From NCBI GenBank assembly GCA_963922205.1, contig CAWUHX010000140.1:620001-684000 (forward strand): a stretch of DNA of 64,000 bases, in the 5' to 3' direction. Source of the stretch: Romanomermis culicivorax (lineage: Eukaryota; Nematoda; Enoplea; Mermithida; Mermithidae). Within the stretch, counting starts at the first letter, position 1. Each line of letters begins with the position of its first letter. The notes under the pieces were generated by a model. It was not told the origin of the DNA. It saw only the letters and a list, made by a program, of their open reading frames with translations, and searched no databases. This document shows, piece by piece, positions 10,665 to 23,401 of this stretch. Both the position numbers and the translations under genes were made by a program.

Positions 10665-13145
10665 AGATGAATGGCACATATTGACAAAATGATTGACAAA
10701 GTTGTGAGAAAAATCGTAAACCCCATTGATGACACTGATCAGGCTGCAGACTTGGATGTATGCAATCAGATGAATCAGATTGCACAAACGTCTCCTGATT
10801 CTAGGACCTCTGGTAGAATTAATCCTCAAATAGAGGAATTATTTAGCATTTGTGAATTCATGAATTAAGCCAACAATAGCCCAGATAGACGCCAAAATGG
10901 ACCTCGAATTGAGAGCAAGAAAAGAGATAGAAGGAATGAAGAAAGAAAATATGCAGTATGTGGCCACTTTGGCCACCCTTGAATCTATGCAACAAACTGT
11001 GGACAAATCTATGAATGCCGTGAATATTGAGCAAGCAAAGGCCATGTTATGGGAACAGGAGATATCGGATCAATTGATGTGGGAGTGAGCAGAATGAATG
11101 CTATAAGAAGAAAAATTTCATGAATTGGAATAGCAAAATGCAAAGAAAATTATGGAAGTGGATAAACCAATGCACGAATTATTGAAAAAGACCAAAAAGA
11201 AGAAAATGGAAACCAAGGAAAAGACTACGAATCATTTGGACTCAGATATACTTCCATCTGAATCAGTCAGAGACCATTCAGATAGAAGTTTTGATAAGAA
11301 ACTCAATTAATTTGAGAATCATGCAGTCAAGGCACAAAATGTCCAGCAAAGAAGTTTGAATGAGGAACTATCTTTGACGTCATGGCATAACTGAAAAGAG
11401 ATTCAATAACTGTTATGAAGCTTGCTGCCAAATCAATCAGAATGTTTTTGATATCGAGAGGACCCAGAGAAATGATTAAAAATTAACTTAAGTCAAATGA
11501 GGAGCAAAGAAAAATCGGACAAGATGGAAGCCACAGAAATACTCAATTTTTTCCCATGTTTGGAATTCACATTTAAGCCTGAAGACACGGAAGACCTAAA
11601 AATTGAAGTACTCTAGCACTGCTGCGATTTTGAGACATCAACATATGTGGATAAAAATGGAACATATGAAGAAGGAAAAGCAAGCATGATACGAATGATA
11701 GCCCCTAAAATGGACACTCTCACACTTAGGAGGGAGCAACATGATTTGAAGAAATGGAAAGGAGAAAACACAAAGGATTTTCTATGATGAATAAAGACAT
11801 ATGTTCATTTATTGAATTACGAAAAAACTGAAAATGAAAGAAACCAAATTGTTATTGAAATGTATTCTCATAAAGCTCCCATTTACATCCAAAATTGAAT
11901 GGAAGGCAGACTTCATGAATTCAAAAACATCGTCTCTTTGGCAGAATTCACAAATAAATTGAAGGCGGATACAACAGCGCAGAAATAATTTAATGAAGAC
12001 CAAGAGGATGGCGAAGATGATCATTTGAATCGAATCTATGAAAATAGAAGAATCAATAATCAACAAATCCTTCAACAGGATCAAAATTATAATCAACAGC
12101 AAAGTTAACGCCCACAGACTTTGCCACTGCCACCACCTGCATTTCAAAATTCCTCATTTCATCAGGATATCATCAGGACAGTCAATGAAGCTCTAAAGAA
12201 TCAAAACCCTCTAGCTCCTAACTGTTGGGGGTTTAACAATAATAATAATGCTCAATATAATAACTTACCTGATCAAGTTTTTGGAAATCCATATTATTGC
12301 TCGTATTGCACTTATCACAAGTCAAACAGTCATTCGTCAAAAAATTGTTTCATTCTGCATCCCGAATTGATCCAACCAACTGATCGAGGAACATTCTGGA
12401 ACCATGGCAAAAATGCGTTTGGAAATAATTGAAATTTTGATAATCAAGGCGGATTTGTAAATTAAGGACGTGCCAGATTTAATAATTTTGGACAGCTGCA
12501 GCCATATAGAAATAATAACCAACCAAATTCAAATATTGATTATTATTGTCAAAATAATAATCTACAGCTGCCACTAAATAATCAAGCACCACTGCAAATT
12601 AATCCACCTCCAAATAATCCACCTAATAATTAAGTAAATGTGATCAATTCACAGGAATCTAAAAAGATGGAACAGACTGATATTATAGCTCTCGATGCAG
12701 TATTAATCAAAAATTATGATGTAAATTTGGCTAATGTAATTAATTCAACATTCGAAGCAAAGCCACAACTGGAAAGAAGGGATGAACAATTATTTTTAGA
12801 AAACTTCCAAAAATGTCAGCTGTTATTGATCCCTGTCATAATACGCAGTGAAGAATTCAAGGCACTGATTGATACGGGGGCACAATCTAGTTTTATGCGA
12901 ACAGACACGGCCTCAAGACTACTAAAGACTCCCAAGTCAAACTTTCCTATTTTAAATTCTGTGGTTACAGTCCTCAGTAAATGAGTGACAATGTATGGGC
13001 CTAATTTACACTGGAAAAAGTTTTGGGAATTTTTTGGCAAGATTCGCACTCTTAGACAATTTGAAGGAAGGTACTATTTTGGGTCTAGATTTTCTTATCC
13101 ATCCTAATACCCAGGCCCTGATCGACTTTGGAAAAGGCCACATAC
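10665..13145 (+). pseudogene. gag-pro: Element C gag-protease remnant
   Basis: A heavily interrupted plus-strand frame with the same order as the gag-PR of elements A and B. Around 11530-11620 there is a capsid-like segment, around 12240-12350 a C-x2-H-x4-H-x4-C knuckle within an Asn/Gln-rich region, and around 12640-12984 a retropepsin core with LIDTGAQSS. After a TGA at about 12982-12984 and a frame change, the second protease motif ILGLDFL appears near 13077. There are many stops of all three types. No reverse transcriptase or integrase follows, so pol has been lost. It is clearly non-functional. Confidence 0.75.
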
Positions 13146-15996
13146 CATTAGCAAATATGGTGGTACCAGTCCTGTTACCATGGTGGTACCAGTGCAGGTA
13201 CTTAAAATTGTACAACAATATTAATATAATCATTGAGACTCATAATTGTGACTATATTTAATCAAAAAGCCTGTCAGATCCGGATTTGAAACTGAAATTC
13301 TTACTTTTTTGTGTTTGATTGATTCAAATAGAAAAATCGACATCGTTGGTAATTGTACAATGTTTCAACTGAAGATTTACACAATTTTCAACTTTATTTT
13401 CTCTAGTTTTTACATTGTTGTTAAATATATCTTATTCATATTCATAGTCGAAAATTGAATCAATTTGAACTTCCTGTAAAATTCTAGATGCTAAATTTTC
13501 TCAGCGTTCCATTTCTTTTTGATTTATCGTGAATTATTATCATGCACAGTTTTTTCTTATCTAACTGAATTAGTTAGCTGAAAAATAGGTTAGTTGGGCA
13601 CAATTTCTACATAAAATTAATGCCTTAAACAAAGAAAGCTTTAATTGGGTTATATTTCTATCAAACTCTTTGCCCAAAACCTTTCCCTAGTCTTCAGTAT
13701 GTTCCTAGTAGAAAAAAATTTTTTGTGCTATTGACACAAAATTTTTTGGCCTGTTGTGCCAATTGGCACAAATGTCTGTGCACAAAAAAATCTTGCATTT
13801 ATGTGGTAAGCAAAAAATTGGAAACCGTCAAAACCAGGGCAAAAACCGCCAAATAGTCAAACCACCACAAAAACCACCAGAGGGATCTGAAAACCGCGAA
13901 AACGGTGGAAAATAGCCGCATCTGTCAACACTGAGTGTACTATGTTAAGAATAAAAGTACATGTTTATTTACTCTGTATTATATGTTATGTAAAAGTACT
14001 GGCACCATGGTACCGCTACTGGTACTGGTACTGGCTGGAAAAGCGGTACCGGAACATCACTAATCGGAATTATTATTGTGAGAACTTTATAAATGAGCAA
14101 AATTTTTATGTTGTAATATTTGCCGCTTAGCACACCCTATAAATAGTTGTGAATTATTTGTGCATGTTCTTTGGCCGACCTAGAATGGTTAGCGCCCAGC
14201 ATTATGTTTTGAATAATTATAATATTCTGCTATTCATTGACTATTTTGTTAACTCCCATTGTTGCAGCCACAAATGTAGTATTTGCTGCCAAAATATTGT
14301 GGACTGTTGATGGTAAGCTTTGGTGATTTGAACTGCATTCTTTTTTTCAGATATGATTTGCCACCTCAAAATGTTCCTCTGCTGAGCCAGTTTCAAAGAA
14401 ATCGGGTTCCTGATACAACAATAATGCTCAAAGTACAAAAACCCAAATCATAGTTGCCCCATTGAACCAGGATGAAGTATTACAACGTCCAGGTTGTGGC
14501 CATCACGAGCACTTGGGAAAGTAAATGTATCTTTGTAGATTCTTGACCCCACTCTTTGTGAGGTCATGAAAAATTCACTATATTTTCTGATTGTAATTTC
14601 CTCATAGAATTTCCTCCTTTTTTTCAAAATTGTGATAAAATGTAAAGCATCTTGGGTTTGTATTTTGGTGCATGCCTTGAAATTTCGCTTAATTTTTTGT
14701 GTTCTTTTTCCTGAAATCTCATGTAAATTTTTTGTGATTTGATATTTCGGGTAACAAGAATTTCTTGTTGTTAAATATGTACTATCTTTGTCACCAAATC
14801 AAAAAAATCAAACTTATACATTTTTCATATTTTCCAAACTTTTCACTCAAAACCCTTATAACACAAACCTTATTAACATATATATTAGCATAATAATTAT
14901 GCAGAGCTACTTTTATACAAAGACAACATCTTTTCATTTTTAAATCTAAACAGCCAAGGGTTCGGAGGTTTTGACTTTCAGGCATTTCTCCTCCATGAAG
15001 GTAGGACCTACCAAGGGCGTTGGAGGGTCAGTGTCCAGCCGAGTGGCCAGCGAGATGACTGGCAGAATTGACGTAGGTGGGCTTGCAACCACCCCAATAA
15101 TATCCCATGAGGAAAATATGGAGTCAAAGGCAACAATCAATGTCTACAAGACATCAGTCAACGGCATGTGGTAGGTGGCCTAATGCAAAACACAAGCAAC
15201 TGTGGAGTCCGTCGGCAATTTGGAGTAAAAAGGCCCGAGTGCCTCAAGGGCGAATGTTTTTTTATTATTATTGTTTTTTTGAACCAGGGCTGTGTGCATG
15301 ATTTTTTCAGGGGGGGGGGGCAGACTAAATTTTCTCCACTAAACAGCCCCAGAAAATGTCAATTTTATGTGATACACTGAGTGCATACTGCCTCAATGGG
15401 GGGGGGGGGCAGCTGTGCCTCCCCTGCCCCCCTTGTGTGCATCCCTGGTTTGAACATTCTTATTTTATCATGGGTACAATGGACAACATTTTTTTAATAT
15501 TGCGGAGCGTCAAAATTGGGCAGCATTTTGGGGCCGTTTGCCAATGTTCAACGAACAATTTTAAACTTTTTTTATTATTGTTGTCGATGCCGAGTGCTGA
15601 AGAATTGTGGTTCGGTGCTAAATGACACTGCTGAACGTTTTATTGTTGTGCGAGCAGGCTGGGGCCCTTGAGGGACCTCCTGACTTTCCCTTCACTGTGG
15701 GGAGAGTCTTGCTTTTGGGGGGGGGGAGAAGTGTCAGAGGGTCAATCCCTCTGACCTTTGGCTCCTTTATCACCTTTTTTATCAAAAGTCTTTGTCACGA
15801 AAGTACTTCCAGTTTTCATCAAGTACGTATATATTTTAGTAAGGTTTGTGTTAACGTACATTTTTTGGTCAAAATCAATATTTTTGGTAGGCAAAGTTGA
15901 TGTTTGGCGTTGTTGTGCCATTTTTATTCATTCATATATTATTTTTCAATATTGATCATCAGTTGTTTTTTCGCCTGCAGTGACAGTCACTATCAA
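13146..15996. other. Degenerate interior of element C, no gene recognised
   Basis: No RT, RNase H or integrase motifs are visible on either strand. G homopolymers of about 9-11 bases occur near 15311, 15398 and 15718. GGTACC-rich short repeats occur near 13160-13200 and 14000-14050. A 64-codon minus-strand frame at 14946-15140 has a plausible composition, but I could not assign it. Confidence 0.4.
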
Positions 15997-16408
15997 TGTT
16001 AGTGTGGTGGTGCACTCCACCTGCAGCTTTTTTCCTCTCAACCTTCATTTGTTGCTTGGTCTTTTCAATTTCCAGCAGACACTTCTGTTGCCTGCCAGCC
16101 CTTGATCCTTTTCAGTCTATTTTAGTTTTCTCGAGCTGTGGTAGAGTGCCTGGAGCTACAGTGGCTCAGTGAGGAGTATTCTTGGCCTGTGTGTCCTGGA
16201 CTGATTGTTTTTTGTTGTGCTTTGCTGCCTAACCTGTATTGTGTTTTTCTTTTCAATAATAATCTTGTTGTTCCTACATTCGGTTAGTGACATTTTCTGC
16301 TCATTCCAATTGTACCTCGCCCAGTTTGCATCAGGAGAAGGACTAAGTCAAGAATCTTCCACGAACCAAAGGAGGGTTGCCCAGGGTATACGTGCCAGAT
16401 ATTCCACA
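15997..16408 (+). repeat. Element C 3' LTR
   Basis: 412-bp copy of the 10165 LTR in the same orientation, starting TGTTAGTGTGG and ending ATATTCCACA. It is clearly diverged, with scattered substitutions and a length difference near 16335-16385. No polypurine tract is visible just upstream, so the pair may be rearranged. Confidence 0.7.
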
Positions 16409-16827
16409 CATGTACGTCAAATGCATTTCTGGCAACAGTCATGGGAATCCCAGGAGTCATGCTACAGTTCTTGTCAAAACTGGATCATGGTCACAATCCA
16501 CTTTGTGTGCCTTATGGGATTCGAAGTTGAAGCTAAGTGTATCAAATGTGAAATGATTTGTTTCAAATTTTTCACCAATTTTTATTGCCATGCGAATTTT
16601 GTGCAAAATCCTACAATTTGCAATGTTCTCAGGGAAAATAAACAATTTGCAAAATGCAACCTAAAAATGGCATTCGTCTATTTTTGGGGAAACGACAATT
16701 TTGAGGAATAGGGACTTCAGAGAAAGAGTTTTGAAACATTCTTGGGTGAAAAAAGAATTTCAGGAATACAGGATCATCGAGGAATAGGGATTCACCAGCA
16801 TGAATGCCGAAAAGTAGACTATGGTTA

Positions 16828-17035
16828 GGGCGCGAAAATGAGATGGGTGCCAAAGTGAGACAGGCGCCAATGTGAGATGGGCGCTAAAGTGAGACAGGCG
16901 CCAAAGTAAGATGACAGTTACATTTTGGCGCCTGCAACGTCAGATGCCAAAGTGAGAGGGCGGCCAAAGTGAAATAGTTGCCAAAGTGAGACAGGCGCCA
17001 AAGTGAGACATGCATCAAACTGAGACACAATCTTA
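16828..17035. repeat. Minisatellite, about 17-bp unit
   Basis: Degenerate copies of GCCAAAGTGAGACAGGC are repeated about ten times, partly as tandem units and partly with short spacers. It lies between element C and the left LTR of element E. Confidence 0.7.
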
Positions 17036-17266
17036 TGAACTTCATTTCAACTTTTTCGAGGAAAATAAATCTTTATATTGGGATGGATCAACTACTGATT
17101 GCTATCAGCATAGAAATTGTGATAAACTCAAGTATATGAAAAAGTAAGGACAAAGGTAAAAAATAATCGAATAATTAGCAATACTGAAGTTATTCACAGA
17201 AATTTGTGTTCCCCAATAGATTGTCACATTAAACGAAAACTGGAGCCATGTCGCATTAACTGAATT

Positions 17267-18128
17267 TGGGACAATCACATTGATGGGAAGAAACCCATGC
17301 CATATTGATAAAAATACCGCCGTGTCACTGTGAGTGACACACTGTGACCCCATTGGGTGGCTCGCTTATATATTCATTTTGGGAACCTAGCCCAGCTGGT
17401 ACTGACTACAGCAAAACCTATAGCGTACCTCGGAACTGTCCTAGGGTTCTCCTGTAGAATAATGGACAACGCCACCTGGTCAGGGGTGGCAATCCCTAGT
17501 CCTCATTCACTGAGAATGAAGGACAATGCCATTCGTGGAATGGCTTAATGTAGGGGACCCGATTGTAAATCTAAATCCCCTTTTTGGCCCTGACCCAAAG
17601 GGTTCAAGGGCTACTTCACCTGAGGGGATTCTCAATGGAAAACCAGCTTAGGGAGGATTCCCACAAATATACCCTCAACAACAATAACCCCTGAGAAGAC
17701 TCACCTATTCCTCTTCTCAAATACTCGTCGCAGGGGCCACGGGTTCAAGGGTGTTCACTGATCCAGGGGATGACGGGAGCAGGTACGACAATCTGATTTG
17801 GTTCGGCACAGGGGGTATGTACTGATGGGGGTCAGCAAGCGACGCAAAACGTTCCTCGAGAGAGGCGACGGGGGATTCCTAAGCAAAGGGCGAGGGGGTA
17901 ACTTCTAGGTTTGGGATATGGTAATGTAAACCCAGTGGAGGCATGGAAGGAATATGCAAATTTATTAATAAGTCGGGGGTGGATGCAGTAATATGTAAAT
18001 TTATAAAATATAACATTGACGGATGCAGAGACATGGCTAAAAACGCAAGGGAATGATTAGGCCCAAAAAAGAGTGCAAAACTAAAGAAACATGCCCTTTC
18101 AAAGGGCCTTGTAGACCTACAGTATGCC
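17267..18128 (-). repeat. Element E 3' LTR, part before element B
   Basis: Aligns with 45354 onward through GGGACAATCACATTGATGGG and the rest of this block, with many substitutions, so it is clearly older than the element B LTR pair. It breaks off at TATGCC exactly where element B begins. On the minus strand a TATATAAG box is present near 17368-17377. Confidence 0.65.
18125..18128. repeat. Target-site duplication of element B, left
   Basis: TGCC immediately left of the 5' LTR, matched by TGCC at 29085-29088. The uninterrupted relative at about 46212-46225 has the site only once (TATGCCCTGGG). Confidence 0.9.
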
Positions 18129-18734
18129 TGTTGGGGATGTGCTTACAGCAGTAGCAATCCCACATCTATGCAAAATTGGTGAATCGACAAAGTTACGATT
18201 CCACCAAAAAAGGAAGAAATATTCATTCGTGTTTACCTTCTGCAATTTTGGTGTGTCGTGGGCGAGTCGCGTCCGTTATATATTATATTGTTCTGTTTCG
18301 CCCAATAAAGGCAACGTCGACAGCCCGACACCCCAATTTGCATATTGTTAGTAATATTATTATTTACTATTTATTTTATTATTACTTGCGCATTAAGCGG
18401 AAGGAGGGAGTCGCATTACACAGGAGCCAAGCCAAGGTAAGGTCCCAGCTCCTTTGGATATTATTGAAGTGAGTTCTGTGTATTTGTGTGAACCTTTAGG
18501 AGGCATCTGGGGAGACCCTGAGTGCCCTTCGATTGCAAGAGTTAGAGTTTCCAGTTGTTTATTAGTAACTGAAGGTTGTGTTTGTATCTGCTTGAGGACT
18601 GTTGCACTGTGTTTAGTCGATTGCTAATAGGAAGCTCCTTTGAGTGACCTACAGTAGTCGATTGAGGACAAGCCGATAGGACTTGAGTTATATTGCTGAT
18701 ATCTTCAGATCTAAGCAGAGGAATAAACATAACA
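18129..18734 (+). repeat. Element B 5' LTR
   Basis: 606 bp, TGTTGGGGATG to ATAAACATAACA. It contains a TATA-like run (TTATATATTATATTG) at about 18276-18290 and a possible polyadenylation signal AATAAA at about 18304. About ten substitutions separate it from the 3' copy. Confidence 0.92.
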
Positions 18735-18736
18735 AG

Positions 18737-18754
18737 TGGTGGCTTCTGACACTT
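18737..18754 (+). other. Element B primer-binding site candidate
   Basis: TGGTGGCTTCTGACACTT starts two bases after the LTR end. Element A has the same arrangement. The priming tRNA is not identified. Confidence 0.5.
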
Positions 18755-18828
18755 GCAATACGGAAGAGCGCAGAGTCACTCCAGGTGTCACAAAACCTAA
18801 AGGTTTTTACAAAGACTTAGGACTCAAA

Positions 18829-19194
18829 ATGTCCAAAAATGCTGAGGATTTAGCCTCTGGTACGACTTTACCGAGGACTCCGCCTGGTGTAAGGCATGAT
18901 GAGTCGGATAAATCTTTCCCACTGCCCGTGGTATCTAATACTACGAGCAAGCGGAAAGGCTCCGACTCAAGTGCCATAAGCCAGCGGGCTGAAGTAAAAT
19001 TGGACCCAGTAAGCGCTCCCAATTCCGTAGCGCCCATAATGGCCACAAATAATATCAATAATATGGCCACGGCAAAGGAACTATTGACTGCCGAAGATAG
19101 AGACGCTCAATTATTGGCGCCTATTGATAGAAGGCCGAAATTGGCCGAGGATCATATTGATCCATTTGATCAATTTAGAGAGGAACGTTTTTGA
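18829..19194 (+). pseudogene. gag: Element B gag N-terminal segment
   Basis: The open frame begins upstream at a GTG in the primer-binding region, but the first ATG is at 18829, about 95 bases after the LTR, which I take as the likely start. The product is polar with no recognised motif. It ends at a TGA (19192-19194). The same frame resumes directly and runs into the main gag-PR frame, so the stop is probably a lesion, though element A also has a TGA in its gag N-terminal region. Confidence 0.6.
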
Positions 19195-19245
19195 CGACCT
19201 CGACAACGATTTGACACATATCATCGCGAATACATCAATGAAAAT

Positions 19246-21897
19246 ATGGATAATATTCGGGATGATTACCGTCACGATCCATTGGACGACTTACGATTCG
19301 AAATGAGTCAAAAGGACGACGAAATTCGACGACTAAACGTCAAAATTGACAAAATGGCTGATTCGATGGTCAGAGTCCAAGGACTATTGGAAAGATTCGT
19401 CCTGGATCAAAAGGAAAGGGATATCCGAGTGAGTAGGACTACAGACAGACCATTGCAAACTCAGGATATGTGTAGAACTTTGCCAATGACGTCTGCAACC
19501 TGTATTGCCAATGACCAAAGGTTACAGCAGATGGAAGCAGATGAGTCAGAGCAAAAGTTCACAGTCAAACCTGCTGTGAAATCAAAGGTTTCTACGGAAA
19601 AACGGGTAACTGAACCGCTTGCTGTTCGAGAACAAGCAAGTGATATAGTTGCTCAATTTTTCCAAGAAGCTGATGAGGAAGCAGCAGGTAGTCATAAGGA
19701 AAGCAAACATACTACGTCAAAGCACAAACGATCCAAAAAGTCCACACGAGGAAATTCATCAGATTCTGATGACTCCTCAGTGGATGGATTGGAGCCTAAT
19801 GTGTCAGATATAGTGAAGGCTGTAAAGCCAAAGCTACTCCTCGATGACATGACTGAGACACAAGTTCTCAGCTTCCTAAATGATTTAGAGGCAGAATTTA
19901 CTTCAGAGACTACTGATAAAATGAAGCTGGCTGCCTTACGAGTGCTTTCTAAGGGTGTACCGAAAGCTACTGCCAAAAGGTTCAAAAGTTACGAAAAAGC
20001 CCGAAGAAAGTTGCTCAAAGTGCAAGCTCCAGATTCAAATGTCGGTATGCAAACAAGGGAGCTGATGAACATAAAGCAGGAATTTGATGAAGCTCCAGTG
20101 AAATTCCTCAAGAGAATTAGTGTGCTAGTAGATAGATTATATCCTAATAAGACCGAAGAGTTCAGAGATCGTTTCATAATTGATACCTTTTTGTATAAAG
20201 CATCTGAAGAGTATCAGATGGAGTTGCTTGATCAAAGAGAGAAGTATGAAACATGGCATGATTTAGGAGAGGATGTGCACAAGATTGATAAGTGGAACAC
20301 AGCTGCTTATAAAAAGAGAGGAACTGCGGAATCTCCAATTGTGATAAATGAGGTGACGATAGGTGAAGGGCAAGCTGAGGTGGCTTATGTCGGTAGAAAT
20401 AAATTTGGCAATGCCCCACAAAGGCAGTTTCAAAATAAAGCTATGCGACAGCAAGCAAGGAGAGAGAAGCAAGCCCCGATCCTAGTGTCAGAAAAGAAGG
20501 ATTCCGATACTTCTGTAGAGGAGAATAACTCACAGGGGACTCAAATGGCTACTACTCCCCAAAAGGGAAAAGCGCCTGAGGAACCTAGCAGTGATTCTGT
20601 TCTAGCAAAGTTATCACAGGAGATTGTGAAGTTGGCTCAGTGTTATCAGGAGATAAGCCAAAAAACTGATGCTAAATTGAATGAAATTTCTGCCAAAGTT
20701 AATAAGGGCAAACCCCAAAAACCTGGTGGAAACGAGTTCAGGAAACTTTATTGTCGATACCATAGAAATAATTCTCATGACACGTCCGAATGTAAAACCC
20801 TTCAATGGAAAAATGCACAAGGACGTAATTGGGATAATCGATATGGTGGAAACAGAGGTTTCAGGCAACAGTTTGGAGGCTTTAGAGGAGGATATGTTGG
20901 CGGGAGCAGTAGAGGTGCTCATGCCGTAGGTTATTATGGTGATACTATGGATTATGATACTTATCAACAGTTCATTGATTACCAGAATAGATTGCGGAAT
21001 GAGCAACTCTATATGGCACCACAACTGCCAGCCCATAGCCAACAGCTGATGATCACAGCTCCCCCTCAAGGTCAGGTTCAAATCAGTAATCCTAGCCCAA
21101 GTGTGCAAGCCATTTCCAGTAGTCAACCATCCACGTCCAGTCAGACAGAGTTGGGATCTGCTGGAGGTGTTAATAGCATTGCCACTACAGGTCAAGGTGT
21201 TAGTGAGATGAAATGGCCTGGAGTATTGAAGTGTGCCATAATGAAAGAGGATTATTCAAAAGTTATGAAAGCGTTCAAGCATGGGATAATTCCTAATCAG
21301 GAGGAACGATTAAGGCTTTCTAAATTCCCTCGAACTCTCCCATTTCACATTAATGTGACCGTATGTAATACCAACACCAAGGCTTTAGTGGATACTGGTG
21401 CTCAGTGTTCGGTGATGTCTTCATGGTTTCTTAAGGAAGCTTTTGATGAAGAATATACCGGATATCCTGAGATACTAAAAGTCACTGTTGCTGATGGTGC
21501 AGTAGTACATGCACATGGTTACATACAATTCAAGATGCATTGTGAATTTGGAGTTTTCTTGGTGAAAGCCATAATCATTCCTAATGCAGAGGAAAATCTC
21601 ATAATTGGAACGGATTTCTTAGCACATCCGGATGTTGGAGCAATGATAGATTTTGGTAAAGGTATCATGAAACTTAATGGAGTTGAGAAAGCTATAAGTG
21701 TTGTACCTAAAGATCACGCGAGTCATATACAAGCTATTGATTGTATAGGGGAAGCACCTATAGTACATTCAAGTACTGAAGAGGATCAATACCCCAGGAT
21801 CTGCCAATTAGGTATAGTGGTTCCAGTGGTATCATGTACGAAAGTATACGTACCACACGGAACTGATGTGCTTATTAAGGCAAGATTATGGGAATGA
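19246..21897 (+). CDS. gag-pro: Element B gag (capsid, nucleocapsid) and protease
   Basis: 883 codons, the longest intact gag-PR frame in the window. A predicted coiled coil lies at residues about 15-60, an acidic and Ser/Lys-rich linker at 130-185, the capsid-like domain at about 190-370 ending in PIVIN, a C-x2-H-x4-H-x4-C knuckle at 503-516, a Gly/Arg-rich patch at 525-560, and the retropepsin with DTGA at 716-719. It continues without a stop through the position where element A has TAG, and ends at a TGA (21895-21897) soon after the protease. The homologous element A frame stays open there. In life the product would be processed by its own protease into particle proteins. Confidence 0.85.
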   Translation: MDNIRDDYRHDPLDDLRFEMSQKDDEIRRLNVKIDKMADSMVRVQGLLERFVLDQKERDIRVSRTTDRPLQTQDMCRTLPMTSATCIANDQRLQQMEADESEQKFTVKPAVKSKVSTEKRVTEPLAVREQASDIVAQFFQEADEEAAGSHKESKHTTSKHKRSKKSTRGNSSDSDDSSVDGLEPNVSDIVKAVKPKLLLDDMTETQVLSFLNDLEAEFTSETTDKMKLAALRVLSKGVPKATAKRFKSYEKARRKLLKVQAPDSNVGMQTRELMNIKQEFDEAPVKFLKRISVLVDRLYPNKTEEFRDRFIIDTFLYKASEEYQMELLDQREKYETWHDLGEDVHKIDKWNTAAYKKRGTAESPIVINEVTIGEGQAEVAYVGRNKFGNAPQRQFQNKAMRQQARREKQAPILVSEKKDSDTSVEENNSQGTQMATTPQKGKAPEEPSSDSVLAKLSQEIVKLAQCYQEISQKTDAKLNEISAKVNKGKPQKPGGNEFRKLYCRYHRNNSHDTSECKTLQWKNAQGRNWDNRYGGNRGFRQQFGGFRGGYVGGSSRGAHAVGYYGDTMDYDTYQQFIDYQNRLRNEQLYMAPQLPAHSQQLMITAPPQGQVQISNPSPSVQAISSSQPSTSSQTELGSAGGVNSIATTGQGVSEMKWPGVLKCAIMKEDYSKVMKAFKHGIIPNQEERLRLSKFPRTLPFHINVTVCNTNTKALVDTGAQCSVMSSWFLKEAFDEEYTGYPEILKVTVADGAVVHAHGYIQFKMHCEFGVFLVKAIIIPNAEENLIIGTDFLAHPDVGAMIDFGKGIMKLNGVEKAISVVPKDHASHIQAIDCIGEAPIVHSSTEEDQYPRICQLGIVVPVVSCTKVYVPHGTDVLIKARLWE

Positions 21898-22598
21898 TCG
21901 TCTAAAACAGATCTCAATTGTTTGGTCATAGATGGAAATAAAGAAGAAAAGAAATTCAGAGTTGATAGCACACTGGTTGATGGTAAAGGGAAGACTTTGT
22001 TCTGATGATTTTAAATAATATGGGTTATGGATGCCAATTGCAACCTAATCAGGTTGTAGGCTACTGTGACTCAATATTACAAGAAAATTCAGGAGTATCA
22101 GAAGTACAAAGTACGAGTTGTGGGATATTTAGTGTTGAAGATAATTTTAATGCCACTCCCAGAATGTCCGTGCATGATGCGTTGGCATTTAGGGAAGCGC
22201 TATATAAAATGATCTCCAAGGCTGATATCGATGAGGAATTAAAGGAAAAAGCTGTAGCAAAACTGTCTAAATACAGGGATGTTTTCAGCTTACCCAATGA
22301 TCCCTTAACTACAACACCGTATCTTACCTGCAAAATTGATACTGGTAATGCAATGCCAGTGGCAAAACATTATTACAGAGCTCCCATTAACCAAAGATCA
22401 GGGATTAGAGCTCAAGTCCAAGACATGTTAGATAAAGGAGTTATTGAACCCAGCCGGTCACCGTGGGCTGCTCCACTTTTCCTAGTTGGGAAAAAGGACG
22501 GTTCCACAAGACCAGTTGTGGATTTCAGAAGTATAAATGAGGTTACTAAGGACGATAGGTACCCTATACCTAATTTTTTTATACCACTTTGGATCTAA
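21898..22598 (+). pseudogene. pol: Element B pol, N-terminal linker and start of RT
   Basis: After the TGA at 21895, homology to element A pol continues in the old frame for about 100 bases. It then shifts frame before 22005, and 22005-22598 covers the linker and the first RT motifs (SPWAAPLF, VVDFR). Near 22571, relative to element A, about 40 bp are deleted in the segment between the PIP motif and the TTLDLKSGY motif. This puts the next RT part in another frame and ends this one at 22598. Confidence 0.85.
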
Positions 22599-23314
22599 AG
22601 TCTGGATATTGGCAAGTCCCACTTGAGGAGAGTAGCAAGGAGAAAACTGCATTTATATGTCAGGAAGGCCTATATCAGTTTAAAGTTATGCCTTTCGGAC
22701 TTAAAAATGCACCTGCAGAGTTTCAAAGAATGATGGAGAGAGTATTGCATGGTCTAGTCTGGAGAGTCTGCCTGGGGTATATTGATGATATTATTGTGTT
22801 CTCCAAGACTTATGAAGAACATTTGGAGAATTTAGAGTTGGTCTTGCAAGCTCTTCGCACAGCAAAGCTAACACTTAAACTGGAGAAGTGCGAATTTCTT
22901 CCAAAAAGTGTTCGTTTTCTTGGACACATACTGGACGAAAATGGAATCTCACCAGATCCGAAAAAAGTGAAGGCTATTACGGAATTCGAATTTCCTAATA
23001 GCGATAAGCGTATGCAACGATTTTTGGGGATACTGCAATGGTGTAAGAAATTTATCCCAAACCTTGCAAATCTTGCAGAACGGTTGTATAAGCTTACCGC
23101 TACGGGAAAAAAGAAGTTCCGAGCGACAGATGAACATCGCCAAGCATTTGAGGAACTGAAAAAAGCACTCACCTCAGTGCCATTTCTATGGTATCCTGTT
23201 TTGGATGGAACTGCAGAGTTCATTCTCCAAACAGATGCCAGTGGAACCGCACTGGGAGCAGTACTTTATCAGAAGACTAAAGATGACCAATGGGTAATAG
23301 CCTATAGCAGCTGA
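22589..23314 (+). pseudogene. pol: Element B reverse transcriptase core and start of RNase H
   Basis: Contains LDLKSGYWQVP, the MPFGLKNAP motif, the active site YIDD and the LGH motif of RT, then the first RNase H motif TDASG. It ends at TGA (23312-23314), where element A has Arg; a single C-to-T change of a CGA codon would explain it. The catalytic residues that remain are intact, so the breakage is from the stop and the upstream deletion. Confidence 0.88.
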
Positions 23315-23401
23315 ATCCTTAAGGAAGACGAGAGGAAGTGGTGTGCTACAGAGCTAGAATGCCTAGCGGTTGTCTATGGTCTTAAAGTCTACAGGCACTA
23401 T

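Noticed and set aside
14946-15140. Minus-strand 64-codon frame with a plausible exon-like composition
   Set aside because: No motif, no supported splice sites and no neighbour in frame. Left unassigned.
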